Positions 26,117-35,276 of a stretch of 64,000 bases of DNA are shown piece after piece. The notes beneath the pieces were generated by a model. The model saw only the letters and a list, made by a program, of their open reading frames with translations, searched no databases and was not told where the DNA came from. The position numbers were made by a program, and so were the translations under genes. The stretch covers positions 1 through 64,000 of the forward strand of contig CAWBRU010000011.1 in NCBI GenBank assembly GCA_963791325.1, read 5' to 3'. This DNA comes from JBEVJK01 sp963791325. Its GTDB lineage: Bacteria > Pseudomonadota > Alphaproteobacteria > Rhizobiales > Rhizobiaceae. Numbering within the stretch: the first letter of the stretch is position 1; the number at the start of each line of letters is the position of its first letter.

Positions 26117-27678
26117 TTGCCGACTTTCACTTCCTCAGGCCCTGGTGGCTGCTCGGCATTCCGGTCGCGCTCCTCCTCATCTGGCTGGCGCTGCGGCGCG
26201 GCGATGTCAGGCGCCTGTGGCAGGGGCTGATCGCGCCCGACCTGCTCGCTCATCTGGTGGTGCACCGCAATGGCACGAGCCGGTTCCGGCCGATCCATCT
26301 GGCGGCGGTCGTGATCGCGCTCGGCTCGCTTGCCGCCGCCGGCCCTACCTTCCGGCGCGAGCGGCCGCCCTTCGTCGAGGACCAGGCCGCGCTCGCGATC
26401 GCCGTCGACCTGTCGCCGACGATGGATGCGATCGACGTGTCGCCATCCCGGCTGGAACGGGTGAAGCTCAAGATCCACGACCTGATGGGCCGGCGCCCCG
26501 GCGCGCGGACCGCGCTCTTCGCCTATGCCGGCAGCGCCCATCTGGTGCTGCCGCCGACCGAGGACCAGAACCTGCTATCGAGCTATGTCGACGCGCTGGC
26601 CACCCGCATCATGCCGGTCGCCGGGCGGGATACGGCCAAGGCGCTGCGGACGATGGCGACCGCGCTTGCGGGTGAGACCGCGCCGGGCACTTTGCTGTTC
26701 TTCACCGACGGGATCGAGCCGGGTGCCAGGCAGGCGTTTCAACATCTGCCGCCGGGCTGGAATGCGCTCATTCTCGGCATCGGTACGGCTGAAGGCGGTC
26801 CGGTGAAGACCGCCGACGGCGCATTCCTGACCGATGCGGCAGGCGCCAGGGTCGTCGCCCGCCTCGATGCAGGCGCGTTCGAGGCGATGCGCGGTGAGGG
26901 CGTCGAGGTTGCCGCGGTGACCCTCGACGACAGCGATGTCGACTGGGTCACGCGTCGCATCCGCAGCCATTTCGAGGCCGCAAAAGGCCAGAGCGAGAGC
27001 CATTGGCGCGACCTCGGCTGGTGGCTGACCATCCCGATCGCGGCGGCCAGCCTGTTCGGCTTCCGCCGCGGCTGGTCGGTCGCGTGGGCGCTGCTCATCG
27101 TTGTGCCTTTGGCTTGGGGCCAACCGGGGCCGGCGATGGCCGAGCCGCTGAGCTGGCAGGACATGTGGCTGACCCCTGACCAGCAAGGCAGGCTGGCGTT
27201 CCAGCACGGCGATTTCGCTGCGGCCTCCGAACGCTTCGCCGACCCGATGTGGCGCGGCGCGGCACTTTACCGGGCCGGCCGGTTTGCCGAGGCGCTCGAT
27301 GCCTTTGCGCAGCGCGACACGGCGGAGAGCTACTTCAACCAGGGGAACACGTTCGCCCATCTCGGCCGTCTCGACGAAGCTGCCGCGAGCTATCGCCAGG
27401 CGCTGGCGCGGCGGCCCGGCTGGCCGGCGGCCAAGGCCAATCTGGCGCTGGTCGAGCGGCTGGCTGCTGCCCGGAAAAAGGACGACCAGGCGCAGCCCCA
27501 GGATCCCAACGAAAAGCCCGACGAAGTGCGCTTCGACGACAAGGGCAAAAAGGGCAAGGCCGGCGAGGTGAATATCGCCCGGCAGACGGCCGAGATGTGG
27601 ATGCGCAACATCCAGATCTCGCCGACCGACCTTTTGGCACGCCGCTTCGCCCTGGAAGCGGGCTCGGCCAAGCCATGA
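26113..27678 (+). CDS. VWA plus TPR membrane protein (BatB/BatC fusion)
   Basis: This 521-residue protein joins two functions that are often separate genes. The first 320 residues are BatB-like: N-terminal helix, VWA domain with MIDAS DLSPTMDAID (Asp99, Ser101 and Thr103 in place of Ser), FTDGIEPGA, then a C-terminal helix pair. The last 200 residues contain tetratricopeptide repeats (YFNQGNTFAHLGRLDEAAAS followed by YRQAL, at about 405-440), a charged Lys/Asp linker and a short end, as in BatC. ATG 26113 overlaps the BatA-like stop by 4 bp, and the following gene overlaps by 4 bp, so all are translationally coupled. Confidence 0.88.
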   Translation: MIADFHFLRPWWLLGIPVALLLIWLALRRGDVRRLWQGLIAPDLLAHLVVHRNGTSRFRPIHLAAVVIALGSLAAAGPTFRRERPPFVEDQAALAIAVDLSPTMDAIDVSPSRLERVKLKIHDLMGRRPGARTALFAYAGSAHLVLPPTEDQNLLSSYVDALATRIMPVAGRDTAKALRTMATALAGETAPGTLLFFTDGIEPGARQAFQHLPPGWNALILGIGTAEGGPVKTADGAFLTDAAGARVVARLDAGAFEAMRGEGVEVAAVTLDDSDVDWVTRRIRSHFEAAKGQSESHWRDLGWWLTIPIAAASLFGFRRGWSVAWALLIVVPLAWGQPGPAMAEPLSWQDMWLTPDQQGRLAFQHGDFAAASERFADPMWRGAALYRAGRFAEALDAFAQRDTAESYFNQGNTFAHLGRLDEAAASYRQALARRPGWPAAKANLALVERLAAARKKDDQAQPQDPNEKPDEVRFDDKGKKGKAGEVNIARQTAEMWMRNIQISPTDLLARRFALEAGSAKP

Positions 27679-28994
27679 CCCGGGCCGGCTTGCGCTGCGT
27701 CTGGCCGGCGCTCGCCATCGCCCTCCACGGCGCCGCGCCGGCGCACGCCGCCGGGCCGCTGGTGCGCGCCCAATTGGTGACCAAGGACACCTTCCTCGCC
27801 GGCCGGCAGATCGAGATCGAGGTCGATCTCTTGGCGCCGAACTACTTCATGTCCGCGGCGCGGTTCCCGCAAGTTTCGGTGCCCGGCGCGGTCGCCACGC
27901 TGGGCGACGACGCCCAGAACTTCACCGAGACCATCGACGGCACCGACTTCAGCGGGATCCGGCGGATCTATCGCATCACACCGCTGGCGCCGGGGCACTA
28001 CCAACTGCCGCCCGCACCGGTGACCTTCAGCTATGCGGCCCAGCCGGGCGTGGCGACGCCGGGCCGCGCCACGCTGCCCGCAGTGAGCTTCGACGTCGTC
28101 GCCGCTCCGGCCGCGGCGGACGGCCGAGAGCCGCTGGTGTCGACCCGGGTGGCGATCACCCAGAGCGTCGACCGCGATCCGGCCAAGCTCGGCGCCGGCG
28201 ACGTCCTGGTGCGCAGCCTCGAGGCGACGGCCGAGGGCCTGCCGGCGATGCTGATCCCGGAGCCCGACCTGCCGGCGCCCGACGGCGTGCGCGTCTATCG
28301 CCGCGACCCGGTGCTGTCGGCCGTCACCGAGGGGCGCGGCGAAACCACCGCGGGCAAGCGCCTCGACCAGGTCACCTATCGGTTCGACACGGCCGGAACC
28401 TTTGAGCTGCCCGCCGTGGCGATCGCCTGGTACGACCCGGTGAACAAGCGCCAGAGGGTGGCGGAGGCGCCGGCAATCCCGGTGACGGTCGCGGCCCAGG
28501 CCATGCCGGCCTCGCCGCTGCCGCTGCCGGCGCCCGAGCCGGTCCCGGCGAAGGCCCGTCATCCGGGTGCCTGGGGCGTCGCCGCCGCCGCCGTTCTGGC
28601 GGCGCTCGCCTGGGCCGCCGTGCGCCTGCTGCCCAGGCTGCGCCAAGCCGCCGCCGCTGCCGCCGCCCGCCGCCGCGGCAGCGAAGCCGCCTATTTCCGG
28701 CGCTTCGTAGAGGCTTGCCGGTCCGGAACCGCTGCCGAGATCTTCCGTGCCCTCGACGCGTGGGCACGGCGCTGCCGGCTGGGGCCGTTGCGCGCCTGGG
28801 CGGCGGCCTATGGCGGCCGCGCCGCATCCGATCAGTTGGAGCGCCTGGAAGCCGAGCTCTTCGGCGGCGGTCCGGCGGCCCGGCAAGGGCCGGCGCTGGC
28901 GCAGGCAATCGGCGAGGCGCGCCTGCGCTGGCTGAAGGCGGCCGAGCCGCCGCACCGTTTGTCGGGCATCCCGCTGCCGCCGCTCAATCCGTAG
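27675..28994 (+). CDS. BatD-like (oxygen tolerance) protein
   Basis: The 439-residue protein has a signal peptide (cleavage near AHAAG, residue 26) and a periplasmic beta-rich BatD region. The first domain starts VRAQLVTKDTFLAGRQIEIE. A single transmembrane helix lies at about 296-318 (GVAAAAVLAALAWAAVRLL), and the cytoplasmic C-terminal part has WARRCRLGPLRAWA. BatD is the usual last member of Bat operons. ATG 27675 overlaps the previous stop (ATGA). The operon appears to end here: a GCCGGCAATTGCCGGC palindrome follows at about 29002-29018 and the next gene has its own Pho-box promoter. Confidence 0.85.
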   Translation: MTRAGLRCVWPALAIALHGAAPAHAAGPLVRAQLVTKDTFLAGRQIEIEVDLLAPNYFMSAARFPQVSVPGAVATLGDDAQNFTETIDGTDFSGIRRIYRITPLAPGHYQLPPAPVTFSYAAQPGVATPGRATLPAVSFDVVAAPAAADGREPLVSTRVAITQSVDRDPAKLGAGDVLVRSLEATAEGLPAMLIPEPDLPAPDGVRVYRRDPVLSAVTEGRGETTAGKRLDQVTYRFDTAGTFELPAVAIAWYDPVNKRQRVAEAPAIPVTVAAQAMPASPLPLPAPEPVPAKARHPGAWGVAAAAVLAALAWAAVRLLPRLRQAAAAAAARRRGSEAAYFRRFVEACRSGTAAEIFRALDAWARRCRLGPLRAWAAAYGGRAASDQLERLEAELFGGGPAARQGPALAQAIGEARLRWLKAAEPPHRLSGIPLPPLNP

Positions 28995-29103
28995 GCCGAA
29001 GGCCGGCAATTGCCGGCTTCCGGCCGCTTCCGGAAACCGCAACGTTTGTGCCTCGGCACGACGCACGGCAAGGTCGAGGAACCTTAACCGGCACGACACA
29101 AAA

Positions 29104-29121
29104 CTGTCATCCAACTGTTAC
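29104..29121 (+). promoter_or_regulatory. Pho box (PhoB binding site) upstream of pstS
   Basis: The site reads CTGTCAT-CCAA-CTGTTAC: two direct 7-base repeats 11 bp apart, the classic Pho box consensus. It lies 72 bp before the pstS ATG. PhoB, encoded at the end of the same cluster, should bind here under phosphate limitation and activate the operon. Confidence 0.9.
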
Positions 29122-29192
29122 ATGAGGGGTTTAAGGCCTCTCGCGGACGTCACTCGGACGTCACCAAGTTTTCCGAAACAGGAGCAGGCCAA

Positions 29193-30248
29193 ATGAGGCA
29201 ATTCATCCGTTCAGCGGCCGTTGCGATGACCTTCGCCGCGACCGCCTTCGCGGCATCGACGTCAATGGCCGCGGACATTTCCGGCGCCGGCGCAACATTC
29301 CCGTACCCGATCTATGCCAAGTGGGCGGACGCCTATAAGAAGGAGACCGGCGTCGGGCTCAACTACCAGTCGATCGGCTCGGGCGGCGGCATCAAGCAGA
29401 TCAAGGCCAAGACGGTCACCTTCGGCGCTTCCGACGCGCCGCTCAAGGGCGATGACCTCGAATTGATCGGCCTGGCGCAGTTCCCGATGGTGATGGGCGG
29501 CATCGTTCCGGTGGTCAATCTGGAAGGCGTCAAGCCCGGCGACCTGGTGCTGGACGGGCCGACGCTCGCCGACATCTTCGTCGGCAAGATCACCAACTGG
29601 AACGACGAGGCGATCAAGAAGCTCAACCCCAACGTCACCCTGCCGGACCAGGCGATCGCCGTGGTCCACCGCTCCGACGGCTCGGGCACGACCTACAATT
29701 TCAGCTACTATCTCGCCGACGTCAGCCCCGACTGGAAGGCCAATGTCGGCGTCAACACCGCGCTGGAATGGCCGGTCGGCATCGGCGCCAAGGGCAATGA
29801 GGGCGTCGCCAACAACGTCTCGCAGACGGGCGGGGCGATCGGCTATGTCGAATATGCCTATGCCAAGCAGAACAAGCTGACCTACACCGACATGATCAAC
29901 AAGGACGGCAAGAAGGTCGAGCCGACCGCGGCGAGCTTCTCGGCCGCCGCCGCCAATGCCGACTGGAGCTCGCAGCCGGGCTACGGCGTCATCCTCGCCA
30001 ACCAGGCCGGTCCCGAGACCTGGCCGATGACCGCCGCCACCTGGATCCTGCTTTACAAGCAGCCGAGCGACGTGCAGGCCACCTCCGAGGCATTGAAGTT
30101 CTTCGCCTGGGCCTATGCCAAGGGCGACGACTTCGCCGCCGGCCTCGACTATGTGCCGATGCCCGACAAGGTGGTCGAGAGCGTCGAGCAGATGTGGGCC
30201 AAAGACATCGTCGGCAGCGACGGTAAGCCGATCTATTCCGAAATGTAA
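29193..30248 (+). CDS. pstS: Phosphate ABC transporter substrate-binding protein
   Basis: This 351-residue periplasmic protein delivers phosphate to the PstCAB importer. It has a signal peptide cut before ADISGAGATFP (about residue 27) and family motifs: ISGAGATFPYPIYAKWADAY, the phosphate-binding GSGGGIKQI, and HRSDGSGTTYNFSYYL, whose Arg/Asp/Ser residues hold the phosphate. ATG 29193 follows AGGAGCAGG. It is the first gene after the Pho box and is abundant under phosphate starvation in relatives. Confidence 0.97.
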   Translation: MRQFIRSAAVAMTFAATAFAASTSMAADISGAGATFPYPIYAKWADAYKKETGVGLNYQSIGSGGGIKQIKAKTVTFGASDAPLKGDDLELIGLAQFPMVMGGIVPVVNLEGVKPGDLVLDGPTLADIFVGKITNWNDEAIKKLNPNVTLPDQAIAVVHRSDGSGTTYNFSYYLADVSPDWKANVGVNTALEWPVGIGAKGNEGVANNVSQTGGAIGYVEYAYAKQNKLTYTDMINKDGKKVEPTAASFSAAAANADWSSQPGYGVILANQAGPETWPMTAATWILLYKQPSDVQATSEALKFFAWAYAKGDDFAAGLDYVPMPDKVVESVEQMWAKDIVGSDGKPIYSEM

Positions 30249-30314
30249 GCCTGCCGCCGGGAGGGCCCGTCGCGGCGCTCCCGGCTCGTTCCCGTCCGTC
30301 GCGCGAGGGCGTTG

Positions 30315-31302
30315 ATGACCGCAGTTTCCGACACCAGACCCGCGCCTGCAGTCCGCAGCCGGGCGGCCACCGTCCAACGCTTCGCCGCCAGCGATGCCCT
30401 GTTCAGCACGCTCACCCGCCTCTCGGCCATCCTCGTCCTGGTGATCCTCTCCGGCGTGGCGCTGTCGCTGATCGTTGGCGCCTGGCCGGCGCTGTCGCAT
30501 TTCGGCTTCGGCTTCCTCACCACCCAGTCTTGGAACCCGGTCACCGAGAAATTCGGCGCGCTGGCGCCGATCTACGGCACGGTCGTGACCTCGGCGATCG
30601 CCATCATCCTGGCGGTGCCGCTCGGCATCGGCATCGCCGTATTCCTCACCGAGCTGTGCCCACGGCCGCTGCAGGCGGCCGATCGCGATCGCGGTCGAGC
30701 TGCTCGCCGGCATTCCGTCGATCATCTACGGCATCTGGGGCCTGTTCGTGTTCGCGCCGTTCCTACAGACCACCTTCCAGCCGTTCCTGATCAACCTGTT
30801 CCACGGCGTGCCGGGGCTCAACAACCTGTTCGCCGGGCCCCCCTACGGCATCGGCCTTTTGACCTCGGCGCTGATCCTGGCGATCATGATCCTGCCGTTC
30901 ATCAGCTCGATCACCCGCGACGTGTTCGAAACGGTGCCGGCGGTGCTCAAGGAATCGGCCTACGGCATCGGCTGCACCACCTGGGAAGTGACCCGGCGGG
31001 TGGTGATTCCCTATACCCGCGTCGGCATCATGGGCGGCGTGATGCTGGGGCTCGGCCGGGCGCTGGGCGAGACGATGGCCGTGACCTTCGTCATCGGCAA
31101 CGCCCACCGCATCAGCAGCTCGCTGTTTGCGCCGGGCACGACGATCTCGGCCACCATCGCCAACGAATTCACCGAGGCCGACGGCGAGCTCTACACCTCG
31201 TCGCTGGTGGCGCTCGGGCTCATCCTGTTCATCATCACCTTCATCATCCTCGCTGTCGCCCGCTATATGCTGCTGCGCATCGAGCGGCGCACCGGAGCCT
31301 GA
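30315..31302 (+). pseudogene. pstC: Phosphate ABC transporter permease PstC, one frameshift
   Basis: The reading frame from ATG 30315 encodes the N-terminal cytoplasmic part and first helices up to FLTELCPRPLQ (near 30675). It continues one base later with RPIAIAVELLAGIPSIIYGI to the stop at 31302. An extra G after CTGCAG explains the break. The whole is about 328 residues with six membrane helices and the permease EAA-type loop (RALGETMAVTFVIG). PstC and PstA form the membrane channel. Because the operon is otherwise intact and the protein is perfectly conserved on both sides, a sequence error is likely. Confidence 0.9.
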
Positions 31303-31307
31303 CGCCG

Positions 31308-32150
31308 ATGGCCGCGCCCTATGCCCGCCGCAAGGCGACGAACTCGGTGATGGTCTCGCTCTGCGTGCTCGCCGCAGCCATCGGCCTGGCCTGGCTGGCA
31401 CTGATCCTCGGCGCGCTGCTCTTCAAGGGCGTCGCCGGGCTGACGCCGGCGGTGTTCACCGAGATGACGCCGCCGCCTGGCGAGGATGGCGGCCTGCTCA
31501 ACGCGATCGCCGGCAGCATCGCCATGACGGTGATCGCCGTGGCGGTCGGCACGCCGATCGGCATTCTCGCCGGAACCTACATGGCCGAATATGGGCGCTT
31601 CTCGCGGCTGAGCACCGTGGTGCGCTTCATCAACGACATCCTGCTGTCGGCCCCGTCGATCGTGGTCGGCCTGTTCGTCTACGAGCTCCTGGTCCGGCCG
31701 ATGGGGCATTTTTCGGCGCTGGCCGGAGCCGTGGCGCTGGCGCTGCTGGTCATCCCGGTTGTCGTGCGCACCACCGAGGACATGCTGCTCTTGGTGCCCA
31801 ACGCGCTCCGCGAAGCCGGCACGGCGATCGGCGCGCCACGCTGGATCGTGATCCGCTCGGTCGCCTACCGGGCGGCGCTTTCCGGCATCATCACCGGCGT
31901 GCTGCTCGCCATCGCCCGCATCTCCGGCGAAACCGCGCCGCTTCTGTTCACCGCGCTCAACAACCAGTTCTGGAGCTCCAATCTCAATGCGCCGATGGCC
32001 AGCCTGCCGGTGACCATCTTCCAGTTTGCCTTGAGCCCGTACGAGGAATGGCAGCAACTGGCCTGGACCGGCGCGCTGATCATCACCGCCGCCGTGCTGA
32101 CCTTGAGCATTTTGGCCCGCACCCTTACGCGACGCAGGGAAAACCGATGA
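31308..32150 (+). CDS. pstA: Phosphate ABC transporter permease PstA
   Basis: This 280-residue inner-membrane permease of the high-affinity phosphate importer has six predicted helices. Family motifs include GTYMAEYGR, VRFINDILLSAPSIVVGLFV and the coupling loop ISGETAPLLFTALNNQFW. ATG 31308 lies 5 bp after the pstC stop. The 3' end overlaps pstB by 4 bp (ATGA), the usual close packing of pst operons. Confidence 0.95.
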   Translation: MAAPYARRKATNSVMVSLCVLAAAIGLAWLALILGALLFKGVAGLTPAVFTEMTPPPGEDGGLLNAIAGSIAMTVIAVAVGTPIGILAGTYMAEYGRFSRLSTVVRFINDILLSAPSIVVGLFVYELLVRPMGHFSALAGAVALALLVIPVVVRTTEDMLLLVPNALREAGTAIGAPRWIVIRSVAYRAALSGIITGVLLAIARISGETAPLLFTALNNQFWSSNLNAPMASLPVTIFQFALSPYEEWQQLAWTGALIITAAVLTLSILARTLTRRRENR

Positions 32151-32956
32151 GTAAGATGATATCACCGGACGAGATCGTTCTGCCGGAGGAAACGACGTTG
32201 GCCGAGTCCAAGCTCGAGTGCCGCAACCTCAATTTCTTCTACGGCGAGACCCGGGCGCTGAAGAACATCAACCTGCTGCTGCCGGCCAAGAGCGTCACCG
32301 CCTTCATCGGACCCTCGGGCTGCGGCAAGTCGACACTGCTGCGCATCTTCAACCGCATCTACGATCTCTATCCCAACCAGCGGGCCGAGGGCGAGGTCAT
32401 CGTCGACGGCCGCAACATCCTCGACAGGTCGCAGGATCTGAACATGCTGCGCGCGCAGGTCGGCATGGTGTTCCAGAAGCCGACGCCGTTTCCGATGTCG
32501 ATCTATGAGAACATCGCCTTCGGGGTGCGGCTTTACGAGAAGCTCAGCAAATCGGAGCTCGACGGGCGGGTCGAACAGGCGCTGCAGCGGGCGGCGCTGT
32601 GGGGCGAGGTCAAGGACAAGCTTCATGCCAGCGGCCTCAGCCTCTCCGGCGGCCAGCAACAGCGGCTCTGCATCGCCCGCACCGTGGCGGTCAAGCCCGA
32701 GGTGATCCTGCTCGACGAGCCGGCCTCGGCGCTCGACCCGATCTCGACAGCCAAGATCGAGGAGCTGATCGACGAGCTGCGCAGCGAATATACGATCGTC
32801 ATCGTCACCCACAACATGCAGCAGGCGGCGCGCGTCTCCAGCCAGACCGCCTTCATGTATCTGGGCGAGCTGATCGAGTTCGACCGCACCGAGGTGATTT
32901 TTACCGCGCCGCAGCAGAAGCGCACTCAGGACTACATCACCGGGCGCTTCGGCTGA
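32147..32956 (+). CDS. pstB: Phosphate ABC transporter ATP-binding protein
   Basis: This 269-residue ATPase drives phosphate import. Walker A is GPSGCGKST (residues 55-63), the Q-loop is VFQKPTPFP, the signature is LSGGQQQRLCIARTVA, Walker B is VILLDEPASALDP and the H-loop is THNMQQAAR. A YGETRALKNINL block near the start is typical of PstB. It is coupled to pstA by overlap and followed by phoU after 29 bp. Confidence 0.97.
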   Translation: MSKMISPDEIVLPEETTLAESKLECRNLNFFYGETRALKNINLLLPAKSVTAFIGPSGCGKSTLLRIFNRIYDLYPNQRAEGEVIVDGRNILDRSQDLNMLRAQVGMVFQKPTPFPMSIYENIAFGVRLYEKLSKSELDGRVEQALQRAALWGEVKDKLHASGLSLSGGQQQRLCIARTVAVKPEVILLDEPASALDPISTAKIEELIDELRSEYTIVIVTHNMQQAARVSSQTAFMYLGELIEFDRTEVIFTAPQQKRTQDYITGRFG

Positions 32957-32985
32957 TCTGCCACCCGACAGAGTGAGGAAAACCG

Positions 32986-33693
32986 ATGGCAGAGCACACC
33001 GTAGCCTCCTTCGACCAGGAGCTCGACCAGGTCGATCGGCTGATCCGCGAGATGGGCGACCTGGCCGGCAGCATGGTCCAGACTGCCACCCGGGCGCTGC
33101 TCGGCTCCGACACGGCGCTGGCGCAGCGCGTCGTTTCCGACGACGTGGTCATGGATGCCAAGCAGCGGGAGCTCGACGACCGGGCGATCACCCTGATCGC
33201 CAAGCGCCAGCCGGTGGCGCAAGACCTGCGAGCCGTGGTCGGGGCGATCCGCATGGCCGCTGACCTGGAGCGCATCGGCGACCTGGCCAAGAACATCGCC
33301 AAGCGGGTCGGCGCGGTCGGCCAGAGCACCACGCCGCGCAATCTGTCGCACTCGATCGAAGGCATGGCGGCACTGGTGCTGGCCCAGGTCAAGGGCGCGG
33401 TCGACTTCTATGTCGGCCGCGACGCCGAAGGGCTGAAGGCGCTGCGCACCGACGACGAGCAGATCGACATCCAGTATACGGCCGCGTTTCGCGAGCTGCT
33501 CACCTACATGATGGAAGATCCGCGCAACATCACCGCCTGCACCCATCTTTTGTTTTGCGCCAAGAACCTGGAGCGGATCGGCGACCACGTCACCAACATC
33601 GCCGAGAACGCCTACTATGTGATGACCGGAACGCAGCTGCCGCAGCAGCGGCCGAAGCTCGATGAGACGACGGTGAGCGCGCCCGCGCAATAG
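32986..33693 (+). CDS. phoU: Phosphate signalling protein PhoU
   Basis: This 235-residue protein is made of two three-helix bundles, each with the metal-binding signature: RIGDLAKNIAKR in the first and RIGDHVTNIAENAYY in the second. PhoU links the Pst transporter to the PhoR kinase and keeps the Pho regulon off when phosphate is plentiful; it also limits Pst uptake. ATG 32986 follows GAGGAAAA. It lies between pstB and phoB. Confidence 0.96.
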   Translation: MAEHTVASFDQELDQVDRLIREMGDLAGSMVQTATRALLGSDTALAQRVVSDDVVMDAKQRELDDRAITLIAKRQPVAQDLRAVVGAIRMAADLERIGDLAKNIAKRVGAVGQSTTPRNLSHSIEGMAALVLAQVKGAVDFYVGRDAEGLKALRTDDEQIDIQYTAAFRELLTYMMEDPRNITACTHLLFCAKNLERIGDHVTNIAENAYYVMTGTQLPQQRPKLDETTVSAPAQ

Positions 33694-33705
33694 GACGATA
33701 CGCCG

Positions 33706-34395
33706 ATGATTGCTCCCAAGATCATGGTGGTGGAAGACGAGGAGCCGCTCTGCGTGCTCCTGCGCTACAATCTCGAAGCGGAAGGCTATCAGGTCGAGGT
33801 GGTGACGCGCGGCGACGAAGCCGAGGTGCGGCTGCAGGAGAACGTGCCCGACCTGCTGGTGCTCGACTGGATGGTGCCGGCCATCTCCGGCATCGAGCTC
33901 TGCCGGCGGCTGAGGATGCGCCCGGAGACCGAGCGCCTGCCGATCATCATGCTGACGGCGCGCGGCGAGGAGAGCGACCGGGTGCGAGGCCTCGCGACCG
34001 GCGCCGATGACTATCTGGTCAAGCCGTTCTCGACGCCGGAGTTCGTCGCCAGGGTGCGGGCGCTGCTGCGGCGCGCCAAGCCGGAGGTTTTGTCGAGTGT
34101 GCTCAAAGTGGGCGACGTGGTGCTCGACCGCGAGGCGCACCGTGTCTATCGCAAGAAGAACGAAATCCGCCTCGGCCCGACCGAGTTCCGGCTGCTGGAA
34201 TTCATGATGCAGCATCCCGGCCGCGTGTTCTCGCGCAGTCAACTCCTCGACAACGTCTGGGGCGAGACGATCTATATCGACGAGCGCACGGTCGACGTCC
34301 ATGTCGGGCGGCTGCGCAAGGCGGTCAATACGGGAAGGATGCCCGACGTCATCCGCACCATCCGCGGCGCCGGCTACGCCATCCGCGAGGCTTGA
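33706..34395 (+). CDS. phoB: Phosphate regulon response regulator PhoB
   Basis: The 229-residue protein has an N-terminal receiver (VVEDEEPL acidic pair, phosphorylation site Asp54 in LVLDWMVP, LTARGEE Thr, VKPFSTPE Lys) and a C-terminal winged-helix DNA-binding domain ending in GAGYAIREA. The DNA-recognition part SRSQLLDNVWGETIYIDERT matches PhoB. It should bind the Pho box at 29104 and activate its own operon. Its kinase PhoR is not encoded in this window. Confidence 0.95.
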   Translation: MIAPKIMVVEDEEPLCVLLRYNLEAEGYQVEVVTRGDEAEVRLQENVPDLLVLDWMVPAISGIELCRRLRMRPETERLPIIMLTARGEESDRVRGLATGADDYLVKPFSTPEFVARVRALLRRAKPEVLSSVLKVGDVVLDREAHRVYRKKNEIRLGPTEFRLLEFMMQHPGRVFSRSQLLDNVWGETIYIDERTVDVHVGRLRKAVNTGRMPDVIRTIRGAGYAIREA

Positions 34396-34439
34396 CCCAC
34401 GGCCTCCAGCTCCAATGCCGCGGCTGTGGCGCGCTCGAG

Positions 34440-34510
34440 CTATTCTAGGAAAAGTGGCGACGGTTTTCCGTCCGTAATTGCAAAAAAACAAAGACTTAGA
34501 ACGGGGCACC
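34440..34510 (-). repeat. Palindromic intergenic repeat, copy 4
   Basis: TCTAGGAAAAGTGGCGACGG, then TTTTCCGTCCGTAATTGC and AAAAAAACAAAGACTTAGA, is the element of 8464 in reverse orientation. It separates phoB from the small membrane protein gene on the other strand. Confidence 0.75.
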
Positions 34511-34534
34511 GAGGCGCAGCGAAGGTGATCCGCT

Positions 34535-34729
34535 CTAGCCCGTCGGGCGATCGCCGGCGGGCGCGGTCTGCTCGGCCTGGCCCGGGGTCGTGGGCGCGGT
34601 CGCCTCGCCGTAAAACTCGGCTGCCATCCAGGCCACCCCGGCGAGGATGAGCGCTGCGACCAGCACCGAGAGAACCTGAACTCCCGAGCGGCCCTGCTTG
34701 GCTTTCTCACTCGACACTGTTTTGGCCAT
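34535..34729 (-). CDS. Small single-pass membrane protein
   Basis: The 64-residue protein has a basic N-terminus (MAKTVSSEKAKQGRSGVQ), one clear membrane helix at about 18-37 (VLSVLVAALILAGVAWMAAE) and a Pro/Thr/Ala tail. The basic start and the well-formed helix argue for a real gene with a cytoplasmic N-terminus. No family is recognised. Confidence 0.6.
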   Translation of the reverse strand: MAKTVSSEKAKQGRSGVQVLSVLVAALILAGVAWMAAEFYGEATAPTTPGQAEQTAPAGDRPTG

Positions 34730-34807
34730 GACCGGCTTCCCTCAAGATGGACGACTTGAAGGGAAATGCGCCGCGGCGCCCGTGGTTCCTTGGCGACCCC
34801 GTGCGCC

Positions 34808-35263
34808 TCAGCGGCCGCGGCGGCCATGGTCCGCGGGCGGCGGCCGTCGGAATAGCCGGTAGAGCGCGTAGGCGCCCACCGCCGCCGCCGGCGCCAGCAC
34901 GGTGGCCACGCCGGCCTTGCCGCGCATCACCGAAGGCAGCACCGCCAGCGCCGCGGCAGTGCCGATGCCTGCCATCTCGGTCGAACGCCGCCGCTCGATC
35001 TCCCGCTGACGGCCGCTCTCGGCCATTCTGTGGGCAATGACGATGATGACCGCGATGAGCAGGAAGCCGCCGGCGAAGATCAGCGCCGCCCAGATCGGGC
35101 CAAGCGCATCGGCGGTCGCCATGTAGCCGGCGGCGACCAGGAAGCCCGCCGCGACCGCCGCGAATATGCCGGCCGCCGCATAGGCGACGACGTCGCGCTT
35201 CAGCCGCTTGAAAATATAGAGGGTTTCACCCGAGGCAAAAGCCGCAAGCAGCGAAGCGAGCAT
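34808..35263 (-). CDS. Holin-X-like / phage holin 3_6 family membrane protein
   Basis: The 151-residue protein has two long hydrophobic helices (about residues 26-50 and 57-80), a charged loop HRMAESGRQREIERRRS and a third weaker helix (VATVLAPAAAVGAYALYRLF) before a basic end. This resembles the small phage_holin_3_6/Actinobacterial holin-X membrane proteins that are widespread in bacteria and often lie with DUF883 or YqjD-like genes, as here. Real lysis activity is not implied. It follows the DUF883 gene after 13 bp and should share its sigma-EcfG-type promoter. Confidence 0.7.
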   Translation of the reverse strand: MLASLLAAFASGETLYIFKRLKRDVVAYAAAGIFAAVAAGFLVAAGYMATADALGPIWAALIFAGGFLLIAVIIVIAHRMAESGRQREIERRRSTEMAGIGTAAALAVLPSVMRGKAGVATVLAPAAAVGAYALYRLFRRPPPADHGRRGR

Positions 35264-35276
35264 CGGCCGGCGGGGT

